From VGMD01 sp964552055 (lineage in GTDB: Bacteria; Chlamydiota; Chlamydiia; Chlamydiales; 2-12-FULL-49-11): a DNA stretch of 46,647 bases. The notes under the pieces were generated by a model, which made no database searches, was not told the origin of the DNA, and worked only from the letters and a program-made list of their open reading frames with translations. A program made the position numbers and the translations under genes. The stretch lies in contig CAZKFL010000014.1 of the NCBI GenBank assembly GCA_964552055.1, forward strand, positions 1-46,647, given 5' to 3'. Below are positions 7,932-15,942 of this stretch, piece by piece. Numbering within the stretch: the first letter of the stretch is position 1; the number at the start of each line of letters is the position of its first letter.

Positions 7932-8225
7932 ATGAAGAATAGTCGTACAGAGATTAAAAAAATCGCAGAGGAAAGCGAAAAAACTAAGAAAGCTAGAGCC
8001 AAGTTGAAAAAAAGACTATTAGAGTTAGAGAAAAAAGTTACTAAACAGGCTCTTGAAAATAAAAATATGGAAATTCATCGTTGGATAGCAAGACACGCTT
8101 CGCAAAGAGTTGCTCTTCGGACAAAATCAATTTCTTTATTTGATGGAAATAAAAACCCAGCAGAGATTAGCTCTAGAATTGCTAAAGTGGCAACTCAATT
8201 ACAATGTGAGATGCAAAGCGTATAA
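7932..8225 (+). CDS. Small basic coiled-coil hypothetical protein
   Basis: About 97 residues. The ATG at 7932 is preferred over an upstream in-frame TTG (7920) because GAGG lies 6 nt before it. The first half is almost entirely Lys/Glu/Ala/Leu with heptad character (KKIAEESEKTKKARAKLKKRLLELEKK), predicting a coiled coil. The second half is less biased and contains an HRWIARHASQRVALRTKS basic patch. The stop codon directly abuts the tyrS ATG, so the two are coupled. I do not recognise the family; the high charge could allow nucleic acid binding, which is only a guess. Confidence 0.65.
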   Translation: MKNSRTEIKKIAEESEKTKKARAKLKKRLLELEKKVTKQALENKNMEIHRWIARHASQRVALRTKSISLFDGNKNPAEISSRIAKVATQLQCEMQSV

Positions 8226-9488
8226 ATGGGTAATGTATTTGAGTGGTTTTTAGAGCGTGGTTTTGTAGATCAGTGTACAAGCGGTGAGCTTAAAACTGTC
8301 TTAGATAAGAGCACTCCTTTCTATTTTGGGATTGATCCCACAGCGCCAAGTCCCCATTTAGGTAATTGGGTAGGGATAATTGCTTGCATGAAGCTTCAAA
8401 GATGTGGTCATAAACCGATCATTCTAGTGGGCGGAGCTACAGGGCTTATTGGCGACCCATCAGGGAAAGATTTAGAAAGGCCATTACTATCCCCTGAAGA
8501 GATTCACAAAAATGTAGAATCACTTACTGAAGTATTAAAGAAATTTCTCGATTTTAATCATCCGACTGCAGCTCCCGTAATTGTAAATAACTATGAGTGG
8601 TTTTCTAAAATGAACGTAATTGAATTTTTACGTGATGTCGGGAAGCAGTTCCGTTTAGGGCCTATGCTTGGAAAGGAAAGTGTGAGAAATCGATTAAATA
8701 GCGAAGAGGGGATGAGTTTTACTGAATTTAGTTATCAGATTTTGCAGGGTTATGATTTTTATTATCTTTCCCAAAAAGAAGGTGTTAGGCTTCAAATCGG
8801 TGGTAGTGATCAGTACGGGAATATTACGGCAGGAATTGATCTTACACGAAGGCTTTTAAAAAAGAGTGTTTATGGTCTCACTTTTCCACTTTTAGTAAGA
8901 TCTGATGGAAAAAAATTTGGAAAAAGTGAAAAGGGCGCTATTTGGTTGAAAGCAGATCTGTGTTCTCCTTTTGAGATGTATCAGTACCTTATTCGTGTGG
9001 CTGATAAAGATGTGATTATGATGCTGAAAATGTTAACCCTTCTGGAATTGGACGAAATAGGTGAGATTGAAAAAGAGATGAACTCGGCTCCCAATTTTGC
9101 ACAGAAAAGGCTTGGCTCGGAAGTAACAAGGCTTGTTCATGGTGAAGCTGGATTAAAAGAAGCTTTGCTTGCAACAGCTGCACTAGCTCCAGGAAAAATG
9201 GATTTTCACTCAGGTGATTTAAATGCTGCGGCAGAAAATATGCCCAATATTGAAATTTCTGCAGAAGAAGTTTTAGGGCAATTATATGTCGATGTCGTTT
9301 TGAAATCGGGACTTCTTTCTTCTAAAAGTGAAGTAAGAAGACTCATACAAAATCAAGGTGCGTACCTAAATGGACAAAAAATTAGTGATTCAAATTTTGT
9401 GATCACAAAAGATTATTTATTGGAGGGAAATCTCTGCCTAATCAGTGCTGGTAAGAAAAATTCGATGCTGATTCGATTAAAATTCTAA
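8226..9488 (+). CDS. tyrS: Tyrosyl-tRNA synthetase
   Basis: A 420-residue class I synthetase charging tRNA-Tyr. The HIGH-type motif is PSPHLGN (41-47), preceded by FYFGIDPTA; the tyrosine pocket is seen in YQILQGYDFYYL and QIGGSDQYGNI; the KMSKS-type loop is KFGKS. The C-terminus carries an S4-like RNA-binding domain (SKSEVRRLIQNQGAYLNGQKI). The TAA of the previous gene is immediately followed by its ATG, and there is no strong binding site, which suggests translational coupling. Confidence 0.97.
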   Translation: MGNVFEWFLERGFVDQCTSGELKTVLDKSTPFYFGIDPTAPSPHLGNWVGIIACMKLQRCGHKPIILVGGATGLIGDPSGKDLERPLLSPEEIHKNVESLTEVLKKFLDFNHPTAAPVIVNNYEWFSKMNVIEFLRDVGKQFRLGPMLGKESVRNRLNSEEGMSFTEFSYQILQGYDFYYLSQKEGVRLQIGGSDQYGNITAGIDLTRRLLKKSVYGLTFPLLVRSDGKKFGKSEKGAIWLKADLCSPFEMYQYLIRVADKDVIMMLKMLTLLELDEIGEIEKEMNSAPNFAQKRLGSEVTRLVHGEAGLKEALLATAALAPGKMDFHSGDLNAAAENMPNIEISAEEVLGQLYVDVVLKSGLLSSKSEVRRLIQNQGAYLNGQKISDSNFVITKDYLLEGNLCLISAGKKNSMLIRLKF

Positions 9489-9608
9489 TAGTTTTTTACT
9501 ATTCTCTTGAAAAAAATGTGAGAAAAAGTTTCTAATAGGATGAAAGAGAATGGAATATGAAAAAACTTAATCAGATTAAAAAAACAAATTGTCTGAAATT
9601 CAACAATC

Positions 9609-9625
9609 TAGAACAATGTGTTCTA
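9609..9625. promoter_or_regulatory. Short palindrome upstream of the HU/IHF gene
   Basis: TAGAACA-ATG-TGTTCTA is a perfect 7-bp inverted repeat 40 nt before the HU/IHF ATG. It could be an operator or autoregulatory site. Palindromes of this size arise a few times by chance in a window this long. Confidence 0.25.
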
Positions 9626-9664
9626 AACTATTTATTTTTTAACATATAGTAACAAGGAGTAAAA

Positions 9665-9982
9665 ATGGCAACTAGGACAAAAAAACAGCTGATTTCAAAA
9701 ATCGCAACAAAGACAAATCATCACCCAAATGAGGTGCGTGTAATTATTCAGTCTTTTCTAGATTCAATCACAGAGAGTCTTTCTTCAGGTGATCGTTTAG
9801 AGTTTAGAGATTTCGGTGTGTTTGAAGTTGTCACTCGTAAGCAAAAAATTGGAAGAAACCCTAAGAATGCTTCAGTTGCAATCGTCATCCCACAAAGACA
9901 AGCTGTTAAGTTCACAGCTGGAAAAAAGATGCGCAACATTATTGAAAGTATCAATAAAAAATTAGCAGCTTCTTCTCGTTAA
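9665..9982 (+). CDS. HU/IHF-family DNA-binding protein
   Basis: A 105-residue nucleoid protein of the HU/IHF fold that bends DNA. It has the helical N-terminus (KKQLISKIATKTNHHPNEVRVIIQSFLDSI), the conserved GDRLEFRDFGVFEVVTRK turn, and the beta-arm with RNPKNASVAIVIPQRQAVKF. Chlamydiae encode one such gene in this neighbourhood, annotated himD/ihfA in C. trachomatis. It has its own leader of about 175 nt with an AAGGAG binding site, so it is probably transcribed separately from tyrS. Confidence 0.95.
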   Translation: MATRTKKQLISKIATKTNHHPNEVRVIIQSFLDSITESLSSGDRLEFRDFGVFEVVTRKQKIGRNPKNASVAIVIPQRQAVKFTAGKKMRNIIESINKKLAASSR

Positions 9983-10030
9983 TAAAAGCGAGTTCATTTA
10001 TCATGAGGGTACTTTTTAAGAGGTGCCCTT

Positions 10031-10639
10031 ATGATGATCACAAGTTTCAAATTAGATAACATTACACTAAATTTTGAGGGAGATCACACAGGTCTTGGCT
10101 CTATTGATCTTGGTCATACTTCTATTGTTTCCATGGGCCCTCATTATTTTCCATTAGGTGAACTCACTAGATTTGGTATTTACAGGCAGAGCGATGATTT
10201 TTCAGATGTGGAAGAAAGATCTACAAAAATCTCTGGATGGACAAAGTTAATTGCGTGTGATAGATCTTTTGGTTCTGGAGCTACGTGGATTAATTTTAGT
10301 GCTGAAAAAAAACGTGATGAAATATGGTTACAGGCGTCATTTGAAAATGGAAAAGGTGAGGATCCGTTTGCATTTGTTTTTTTTGTAAAAGCAGAGGAAA
10401 TAAAAATTTCTGATAAAAGATATGTAAAAGGCGCACTTACAAGTTTTCAGGGAACACAGCAATCAGTCGATATCATATCAAATGGTGATATTGCTACCTT
10501 AGCTCTTCAATTTAAAACACCGATGCAAATTATTCCCTTAGCGGGAGGAGATTTTTTTTGGGGTGCTGATTTCCTAATTGCCTTTGAGATTCATGATCTC
10601 GAAAAAAAATACTTATGGAGTTTAGCAAAAAGTGTTTGA
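10031..10639 (+). CDS. Conserved hypothetical protein between HU/IHF and the L,D-transpeptidase
   Basis: A 202-residue protein without signal peptide or membrane segment. The start is supported by GAGGTG 6 nt before the ATG. The sequence is mostly beta-like with repeated aromatic and glycine residues (SMGPHYFPLGELTRFGIY, GSGATWINFSAEKK, ASFENGKGEDPFAFVFFVKAEE, PLAGGDFFWGADFLIAFEIHDLE). In C. trachomatis an unnamed gene also lies between himD and accA, so a positional counterpart is possible. Function unknown. Confidence 0.75.
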   Translation: MMITSFKLDNITLNFEGDHTGLGSIDLGHTSIVSMGPHYFPLGELTRFGIYRQSDDFSDVEERSTKISGWTKLIACDRSFGSGATWINFSAEKKRDEIWLQASFENGKGEDPFAFVFFVKAEEIKISDKRYVKGALTSFQGTQQSVDIISNGDIATLALQFKTPMQIIPLAGGDFFWGADFLIAFEIHDLEKKYLWSLAKSV

Positions 10640-10643
10640 TTTT

Positions 10644-10671
10644 GGAAACGTTTCCTTTTATGATCATAAAA
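10644..10671. promoter_or_regulatory. Two abutting perfect palindromes upstream of the L,D-transpeptidase gene
   Basis: GGAAACGTTTCC (10644-10655, 12 bp) is followed at once by TTTTATGATCATAAAA (10656-10671, 16 bp). They fill most of the 48-nt gap and end just before the AAGGGGAG binding site. The first, with its central CG, resembles operators of LacI-type repressors. A regulator is not known. Confidence 0.4.
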
Positions 10672-10687
10672 AAGGGGAGATGTTATT

Positions 10688-11656
10688 TTGTCAATTCGTA
10701 AGGTGTTTGTAGCAATTGCAGTTTTGCTGTTTGCTGGAATAGGGATAGCGGGTGTAGTCAAGAAAAAGCCAGTTGAAAGCGCGCCTGTTTCGATGGTCCC
10801 TGTGCAAGCTCCTGTCCAAACCATTTCCGCTAAAGTTGTCAATACTCAAAAAAATGAAAATCCCCAAAAGGAAATTGATCTTGTAAGAAGGTTTTTTTCA
10901 AAGGGAATGGATAAACTTCCTATCGTAGAAACAATTACCTATACAAGCAGAGTGCCCTGGCTGAAAGGAAGACCTGCCTGGATTGCCGATTATGCAACTC
11001 AATATCAAACGTCTAGACACTTTATTGCTAGAAGCCTAAACGGAAAGCCTGATTATATTACGCAAAATATCACTCCAGGGGACAAATTTAATGTTCTTCG
11101 TACAGATAAGCAGATAGAGTTTTACTTACTAGTTGATCTCAGTCATTGTACAATGGATTTTTACTATCTAGATTTAGATAATAATGAAAGAGTTTTTTTG
11201 AAAACTTACATTATTGGAGCGGGAAGACTTGATCCTGCTTCACCATCGGGGAGCTTGACCCCTACCGGCAAATATATGTTAGGCAGCAAAGTTGCCGTAT
11301 ATAAGCCCGGAATTGAGCATTTTTTTCAGAATCGAAAAACCCATATGATAGAAATTTTTGGAACTAGGTGGCTTCCCTTCGAGATTGAGCTCGAAAATTG
11401 CTCAGATAGTGCCAAAGGATATGGTATTCATGGGGTTCCTTGCAGGTATGATGCTGAAAAAAATCTTTTAATCGAGGAAGAAAATGCCGTCAATTGCTAT
11501 AATAGTGATGGATGTTTGCGGTTGAAGATGTGCGACATAGAAGAAATTTTTTCAATTGTCGTTACAAAACCTACAATTGTAGAGATTGTAAAGAGCAAAC
11601 AGGACGTAATTTTACCTATGTTAAAAGAGAACTTTTTAGGAAATGACAAAACATAA
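10688..11656 (+). CDS. L,D-transpeptidase (YkuD domain), membrane anchored
   Basis: A 322-residue protein with an N-terminal signal anchor (VFVAIAVLLFAGIGIAGVV) and a periplasmic YkuD domain at about 140-302. The catalytic signature is visible: His248 in GYGIHGVP and NSDGCLR at 272-278 with nucleophile Cys276, matching HG-(x)n-SxGCxR. Such enzymes make 3-3 peptidoglycan cross-links or attach proteins to the sacculus. The region between anchor and domain may be a linker or small binding module. Translation starts at TTG (10688); GGGGAG lies 8 nt before and the only nearby ATG is out of frame. The 3' end overlaps accA by 14 nt. Some environmental chlamydiae have a peptidoglycan sacculus, which fits. 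Confidence 0.9.
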   Translation: MSIRKVFVAIAVLLFAGIGIAGVVKKKPVESAPVSMVPVQAPVQTISAKVVNTQKNENPQKEIDLVRRFFSKGMDKLPIVETITYTSRVPWLKGRPAWIADYATQYQTSRHFIARSLNGKPDYITQNITPGDKFNVLRTDKQIEFYLLVDLSHCTMDFYYLDLDNNERVFLKTYIIGAGRLDPASPSGSLTPTGKYMLGSKVAVYKPGIEHFFQNRKTHMIEIFGTRWLPFEIELENCSDSAKGYGIHGVPCRYDAEKNLLIEEENAVNCYNSDGCLRLKMCDIEEIFSIVVTKPTIVEIVKSKQDVILPMLKENFLGNDKT

Positions 11657-12461
11657 TTTTACGCCTTGGGAGAGAGTTCAGATTAGTCGGCACCCTGAAC
11701 GCCCTCATACAAGCGATTTTATCCATAATATGTGTGATGGCTTTGTTGAGCTCCACGGCGATCGACTTTACGGTGACGATGGCGCTATTATTGGTGGCAT
11801 TGGCTATATTAATGGTAAAAAATGTGTGATCATTGGTCAGGAGAAAGGAAAAGACACTGAAAGTAGATTGAAACGGAATTTTGGAATGCCTCATCCAGAG
11901 GGGTATCGTAAAGCTCTTAGATTAATGCTTTTGGCTGAAAAATTTGAATTGCCAATTGTTACATTTATTGATACGGCAGGAGCATTTCCAGGCCTTGCTG
12001 CTGAAGAGCGCGGGCAAGGTTCTGCAATCGCCACAAATTTAATGGCGATGGCCCAAATCAAAGTGCCTATTATATGTATAATTATTGGTGAAGGGTGCTC
12101 CGGTGGAGCTCTTGGAATCGGCGTTGGCGATGTGATTGCCATGTTGCAGCACTCCTATTATTCAGTGATTTCCCCAGAAGGGTGCGCATCAATTCTATGG
12201 AAGGATGCTAAAATGAACGCCCATGCTGCTGAAGTATTAAAAATTCATGCAGAAGATTTGATTAAATTTGGTATTATCGATGAAATTATAGTTGAGCCAG
12301 TAGGTGGGGCGCATACGGATCCGGCCTTTATCTATCAATCTGTAAAGGAGTTTATTTCTCTGCAATTAGAGATCCTTTCAGATTATTCTACCTATGAGCT
12401 CCTAGAAAATCGGTATCATAAGTTTCGTAAAATGGGACAATATGATACAGTCTTAAGCTAA
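11643..12461 (+). CDS. accA: Acetyl-CoA carboxylase carboxyltransferase alpha subunit, short N-terminus
   Basis: A 272-residue subunit that with AccD transfers CO2 from biotin to acetyl-CoA, making malonyl-CoA. Family motifs are HPERPHTSDFI, ELHGDRLYGDDGAIIGGIG, TFIDTAGAFPGLAAEERGQG and GEGCSGGALGIGVGD. Most AccA proteins have about 315-325 residues; the missing part corresponds to roughly the first 50, the alpha-helical N-terminal region. An in-frame TAG lies one codon before the ATG, so no longer form is possible here. The start lies inside the end of the L,D-transpeptidase gene and the stop overlaps the msbA start by 1 nt. Confidence 0.93.
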   Translation: MTKHNFTPWERVQISRHPERPHTSDFIHNMCDGFVELHGDRLYGDDGAIIGGIGYINGKKCVIIGQEKGKDTESRLKRNFGMPHPEGYRKALRLMLLAEKFELPIVTFIDTAGAFPGLAAEERGQGSAIATNLMAMAQIKVPIICIIIGEGCSGGALGIGVGDVIAMLQHSYYSVISPEGCASILWKDAKMNAHAAEVLKIHAEDLIKFGIIDEIIVEPVGGAHTDPAFIYQSVKEFISLQLEILSDYSTYELLENRYHKFRKMGQYDTVLS

Positions 12462-14257
12462 TGAAAATGTTATTAAAAGCAGCCTTTAGGTCAGGAAGAC
12501 ATTTTAAGTGGCTTGTCTTTTCCTTTTTTGCCCTTCTTGCAGTAACCATTGCAGATCAGCTCGAGATGCTCACTATAGGCGTGATCATCAATAATGTAGG
12601 TCCAGTTTCATCTGGTACTCACTACCCGATTCATGATTTTTTAGATCGAATTAAAGCTTACTTTGAGTTTGCGGATAACAAGATCCAAAAAGTGGCGCTT
12701 GCATTGCTCTTTGTTGCCACATTTAAGGCTATATCGCTCTTTTTTAGCAGGTATTCGACGAGAATATTAGCAATCAAGATTAGTCGTGATCTAAGACAGC
12801 AGTATTTCGAGCATATACAGCATCTATCAATGAGCTTTTATCAAAAGTACAACATAGGTTCCTTGTCAACAAGGGTCGTAGGCGACGCAAGTCAAATAGC
12901 GCTTTCAATTAATGCCTGGATCACAAATTACCTACACACTCCATTTACTGTAATTACCACTCTTTCCTTCTGCTTTTACCTCTCGTGGGAGCTATCACTA
13001 ATTATTTTTGTCGGCGTTCCACTAATTGTGCTGCCCGTTCGCTTGATTACAAGAAGAGTGAAAAAAATCACAAGGACGCTGCAGAAAAATCAGGAAAAAT
13101 TTGCCTCAGTCTTGATTGATTTTCTAGCAGGTATTCAGACAGTGAAAATTTTCTCCATGGAAAAATACACCTGTAAAAAGTACCAAGACCAAAATGATGA
13201 TATGGAGCGCCTAGAGACTAAAACCACTCGATATGATCTCATGACAAGGCCCATTCTTCACTTTGTAACGACATTTTGCCTTGTAGTGATACTCTTTATT
13301 GGCCTTTACTGGATGAAAATAGAGCTTCCTGAGTTGATCGTCTTTTGTGGCATGCTCCACCTCTTCTATGAGCCTATCAGAAAATTTGCTGATGAGAACG
13401 CCTGCGTCCAAAGGGGAGTTGTAGCTGCTGAGCGTCTCTTCGAAGTTCTCAATATTCAGCCAGAAATCATCGATGAAAAAGGAGCTTCTGAAATCAACTC
13501 CTTCGAGCAAGAAATTGCTTTTGATAATGTTTGGTTTCGTTATGAAGACGAGTGGGTGCTAAAAGGTGTTAGTTTTACAGTAAGCAAAGGTGAGACCGTC
13601 GCAATTGTGGGTCCCACAGGTTCTGGTAAATCTACGATTCTCCAGCTCATCCCACGTCTCTATGAAGTTGAAAGAGGGCAAATTCTTATCGATGGTAAGC
13701 CTCTGCAGAGCTACACTCAAAAATCCCTCCGCTCCCTCATCTCCTTTGTTCCCCAAAAACCATTCCTTTTCAATGACACCATCCGCGATAATATTGTCTA
13801 TGGCAAGGAAATCACAGAGAACGAGCTTATAACGGCCTCAGTTAAAGCATATGCTCATGAGTTCATCAAAGACCTTCCAAATGGGTATGAGACCCACCTA
13901 GCCGATATGGGCAAGAATCTGAGCGGTGGCCAACAACAACGTGTTGCTATTGCTAGAGCCCTCGTGAAAAAATCCCCCATCCTCATTCTTGATGAGGCAA
14001 CTTCCTCTTTAGACGCCGTATCTGAGCAAAAAATTAAGAAGGCCATTCTTGGTCTCCAAGGCGAAATAACTCAAATCATTGTAGCTCATAGACTTTCGAC
14101 AATAGAGCATGCTGATAAGATCATTTTCATTGAAAAAGGTCACATCATCGGTCAAGGCACAAGAGACGAGCTTCTGGCAAATTGCACCCCGTTTAAAGCT
14201 ATGTGGGAAGCCTCCACACTCGAAACTAGTAGCGACATGGCTTTAAGCGAAGTCTAA
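12461..14257 (+). CDS. msbA: MsbA-type lipid ABC exporter (permease-ATPase fusion)
   Basis: A 598-residue half-transporter of the type that flips lipid A-core across the inner membrane. The transmembrane domain occupies about 1-330. The ATPase follows with Walker A GPTGSGKST near 384, signature LSGGQQQR near 487, Walker B ILILDEAT near 507 and the H-loop IIVAHRLST. Lipid export is inferred from the family and from the accA-msbA order, which I recall from C. trachomatis; a drug or peptide exporter cannot be excluded by motif alone. The ATG overlaps the accA stop. Part of the ATPase-coding stretch is strongly C-rich and G-poor on the sense strand (about 39 C to 12 G in 13681-13800). Confidence 0.88.
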   Translation: MKMLLKAAFRSGRHFKWLVFSFFALLAVTIADQLEMLTIGVIINNVGPVSSGTHYPIHDFLDRIKAYFEFADNKIQKVALALLFVATFKAISLFFSRYSTRILAIKISRDLRQQYFEHIQHLSMSFYQKYNIGSLSTRVVGDASQIALSINAWITNYLHTPFTVITTLSFCFYLSWELSLIIFVGVPLIVLPVRLITRRVKKITRTLQKNQEKFASVLIDFLAGIQTVKIFSMEKYTCKKYQDQNDDMERLETKTTRYDLMTRPILHFVTTFCLVVILFIGLYWMKIELPELIVFCGMLHLFYEPIRKFADENACVQRGVVAAERLFEVLNIQPEIIDEKGASEINSFEQEIAFDNVWFRYEDEWVLKGVSFTVSKGETVAIVGPTGSGKSTILQLIPRLYEVERGQILIDGKPLQSYTQKSLRSLISFVPQKPFLFNDTIRDNIVYGKEITENELITASVKAYAHEFIKDLPNGYETHLADMGKNLSGGQQQRVAIARALVKKSPILILDEATSSLDAVSEQKIKKAILGLQGEITQIIVAHRLSTIEHADKIIFIEKGHIIGQGTRDELLANCTPFKAMWEASTLETSSDMALSEV

Positions 14258-14269
14258 TAAGAAAAAAAA

Positions 14270-14309
14270 CACCACAGAGATCATAGAGGACACAGAGGCG
14301 CTACGCGCT
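14270..14309 (+). repeat. Solo arm of the CAGAGG-type repeat family
   Basis: The sequence begins CACCACAGAGATCATAGAGG and continues with ACACAGAGGCGCTACGCGCT. It is the same type as the arms at 15942, 16605, 31941, 32080 and 39327. No partner arm is visible nearby. It lies in the space between msbA and the next gene. Confidence 0.6.
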
Positions 14310-14325
14310 AAAAACAGTGAAATAA

Positions 14326-14350
14326 AAAAGGGGCAGGGCCTGCCCCTTTT
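14326..14350. terminator. Bidirectional intrinsic terminator
   Basis: A perfect 12-bp stem (AAAAGGGGCAGG type, 14326-14337 with 14339-14350) flanked by A on one side and T on the other. Read leftward it is followed by TTTTTTATTT, a good U-tract for the minus-strand gene ending at 14358. Read rightward it can end the msbA transcript. Confidence 0.85.
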
Positions 14351-14357
14351 AGACGTG

Positions 14358-14981
14358 TTATAATTCTATTTCTATAGTAGCTTTAGCCAGAGCTTCTTTG
14401 TCTAATCCTAATCTTTCTCTTGCTGCGGGAGATGGGTTGCTTTTTGGGCGCGTTACGCGAGTCCAGTTTTTGGAGTAAGGGTTTAAATTATTTTCATCCC
14501 AAGCTTTTTTTAGTTTTTCTGCATTAATACCAGAAAGACCATGTATTGTATCTTTACCTATTGTCTGAGAGATATCCAAGTCATCCAAGGCAGCGGCAAC
14601 ACGGGGATCAATACGCTCTCTAGTAGGCGCTGCTGTAGCGGTCGGCTTTGGAGCATGAACTATCGCTATAGTGGCTACTTGTGGTTGATCTTTTGTTTCT
14701 GACTTCGTCTCAATAGGAGTTGCCTGATGAGAAAAAACCTTGTTCTCCATTATAAAGTGATAAAAACTAATAAGAAGGTTAATAAACTTATTCCAAAGAG
14801 TAAGGGTTTTATTGGTAGAATTTACGTTACCTTTTGTAGTTTCTTCTACTTTTACAAAAATTACTTCTTTAACGCTATCGGATTCGTTTGTCTGAGATTC
14901 AACTTTTGGATGGGGATCAAATATCCAATCGCATGTCCCGTTATCGTCAACAAATTTACCGGGTTGAGTAGGCGTAACCAT
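14358..14981 (-). CDS. Hypothetical protein with a short hydrophobic segment
   Basis: About 207 residues from the ATG at 14981, chosen because GGAGG lies 5 nt before it; an in-frame TTG 12 nt upstream is less likely. The N-terminal third is acidic and polar (DDNGTCDWIFDPHPK), followed by a moderately hydrophobic stretch (LWNKFINLLISFYHFIM). A Thr/Pro/Ala-rich linker (HAPKPTATAAPTRERIDP) leads to a C-terminal part with SGINAEKLKKAWDENNLNPYSKNW and SPAARERLGLDKEALAKA. I do not recognise a family. It stands alone between a bidirectional terminator and a 232-nt AT-rich upstream region. A secreted or membrane-associated lineage-specific protein is possible. Confidence 0.65.
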   Translation of the reverse strand: MVTPTQPGKFVDDNGTCDWIFDPHPKVESQTNESDSVKEVIFVKVEETTKGNVNSTNKTLTLWNKFINLLISFYHFIMENKVFSHQATPIETKSETKDQPQVATIAIVHAPKPTATAAPTRERIDPRVAAALDDLDISQTIGKDTIHGLSGINAEKLKKAWDENNLNPYSKNWTRVTRPKSNPSPAARERLGLDKEALAKATIEIEL

Positions 14982-15097
14982 AAAATCCTCCAATAGTGAT
15001 TAAATTTAGTATTATTATACTAATTAATGTTTAATTATGCAATTTTTCTTTTAATATGAGAGAATAGATATATTAATTAAATTTTAACAGTAAGACC

Positions 15098-15127
15098 GGC
15101 AGAAGGCACGCGCGCGTGCCTTCTGCC
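15098..15127. repeat. 30-bp perfect palindrome, member of a dispersed family
   Basis: GGCAGAAGGCACGCG is followed directly by its exact complement, with no loop. The same 15-mer occurs at 31836-31850 and, with two changes and inverted, at 32211-32225, where the copies form the ends of a much larger inverted repeat. There is no U-tract, so it does not look like an ordinary terminator. Confidence 0.85.
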
Positions 15128-15181
15128 CGATATTAATTTTAAAATCTTATAGGCACTAGAACATTAAAGTTCATCGTAGGT

Positions 15182-15200
15182 TTTAGGACAGCTTCTAAGA
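15182..15200 (-). repeat. 19-nt repeat, copy 2 (downstream of dnaQ-like gene)
   Basis: The complement of TCTTAGAAGCTGTCCTAAA, identical to 4452-4470 and placed 14 nt beyond the stop of the minus-strand gene at 15214. Confidence 0.75.
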
Positions 15201-15213
15201 TGCTCAGATAAAA

Positions 15214-15918
15214 CTAGGAGAGGAGGCCGAGCTTTTCAAGGCGGGCTTTGAGCTCTTCGTTTTCGGGTTTGTCGAAGACGCCGCTTTGGCCGAGCCATTT
15301 GAGGTAATGCTTGGGGAGGGCTTCTAGAGGGGTGCCGCGGTGTTTCCCAAAGGGCATTTGTCTCATTTCTGTGGCGGTCTGATTTTTATAGATGAGGTTG
15401 TAGGCTTCTTGAATGGGAAGGTCTTCGATCATTTGGGAAAAGATTTTATAGAGAACCATGACGTCATCGAGCGCTCTGTGGGCGCTATTTGCCTCGATGC
15501 CGTAGATTTCACGGAGGTATTGAAGGGGGTGTTTGGGGAGATCTGGTCTATATTTACGAGCCCATTTGAGGGTGTCTAGGTAGATAAAATTTGGCATGAT
15601 AAGGCCACCTCGTTTGGCTTCATGGACAAGAAAGTGCTTATCAAAGGAATCGTTATTATGGGCAACTAGGATTACATCACCACTACAAAAGTCGAAAAAC
15701 TCTTTGCCAATAACGGAAAAATTAGGGGCATCTTTTACCATTTCATCGGTAATGCCAGTAATTTGTGTCACTTCTGCTGGAATAGGCACCTCAGGATTGA
15801 CAAACTTGCAAAATGTGAGATTTCGTACTGGATCAAAAGCGGCAATTTCGGTAATGCGATCTTTGTCAGGCTTCACACCTGTTGTCTCTGTATCATAATA
15901 TATCGGTCTAGGACTCAT
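15214..15918 (-). CDS. DnaQ-like 3'-5' exonuclease with C-terminal DUF3820 domain
   Basis: A 234-residue DEDDh exonuclease. Motif I is YYDTETTG (Asp9, Glu11), motif II is the NNDSFDKHFL region (Asp93), and motif III is SAHRALDD (His147, Asp152). The C-terminal 50 residues (RQMPFGKHRGTPLEALPKHYLKWL) match the DUF3820 domain often fused to such nucleases. It could be a proofreading subunit or a stand-alone repair/RNA-processing nuclease; C. trachomatis has a dnaQ gene near accA-msbA, which favours a common origin. No intrinsic terminator follows; instead come a 19-nt repeat and a large palindrome. The 3' end is C-rich on the sense strand. Confidence 0.9.
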   Translation of the reverse strand: MSPRPIYYDTETTGVKPDKDRITEIAAFDPVRNLTFCKFVNPEVPIPAEVTQITGITDEMVKDAPNFSVIGKEFFDFCSGDVILVAHNNDSFDKHFLVHEAKRGGLIMPNFIYLDTLKWARKYRPDLPKHPLQYLREIYGIEANSAHRALDDVMVLYKIFSQMIEDLPIQEAYNLIYKNQTATEMRQMPFGKHRGTPLEALPKHYLKWLGQSGVFDKPENEELKARLEKLGLLS

Positions 15919-15942
15919 ATGCGCTCCTTAATAAAAAAATAT

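Noticed and set aside
9609..9625. 17-bp palindrome before the HU/IHF gene as a regulatory discovery
   Set aside because: Kept only as a weak feature: 7-bp arms with a 3-nt loop are expected a few times by chance in this length.
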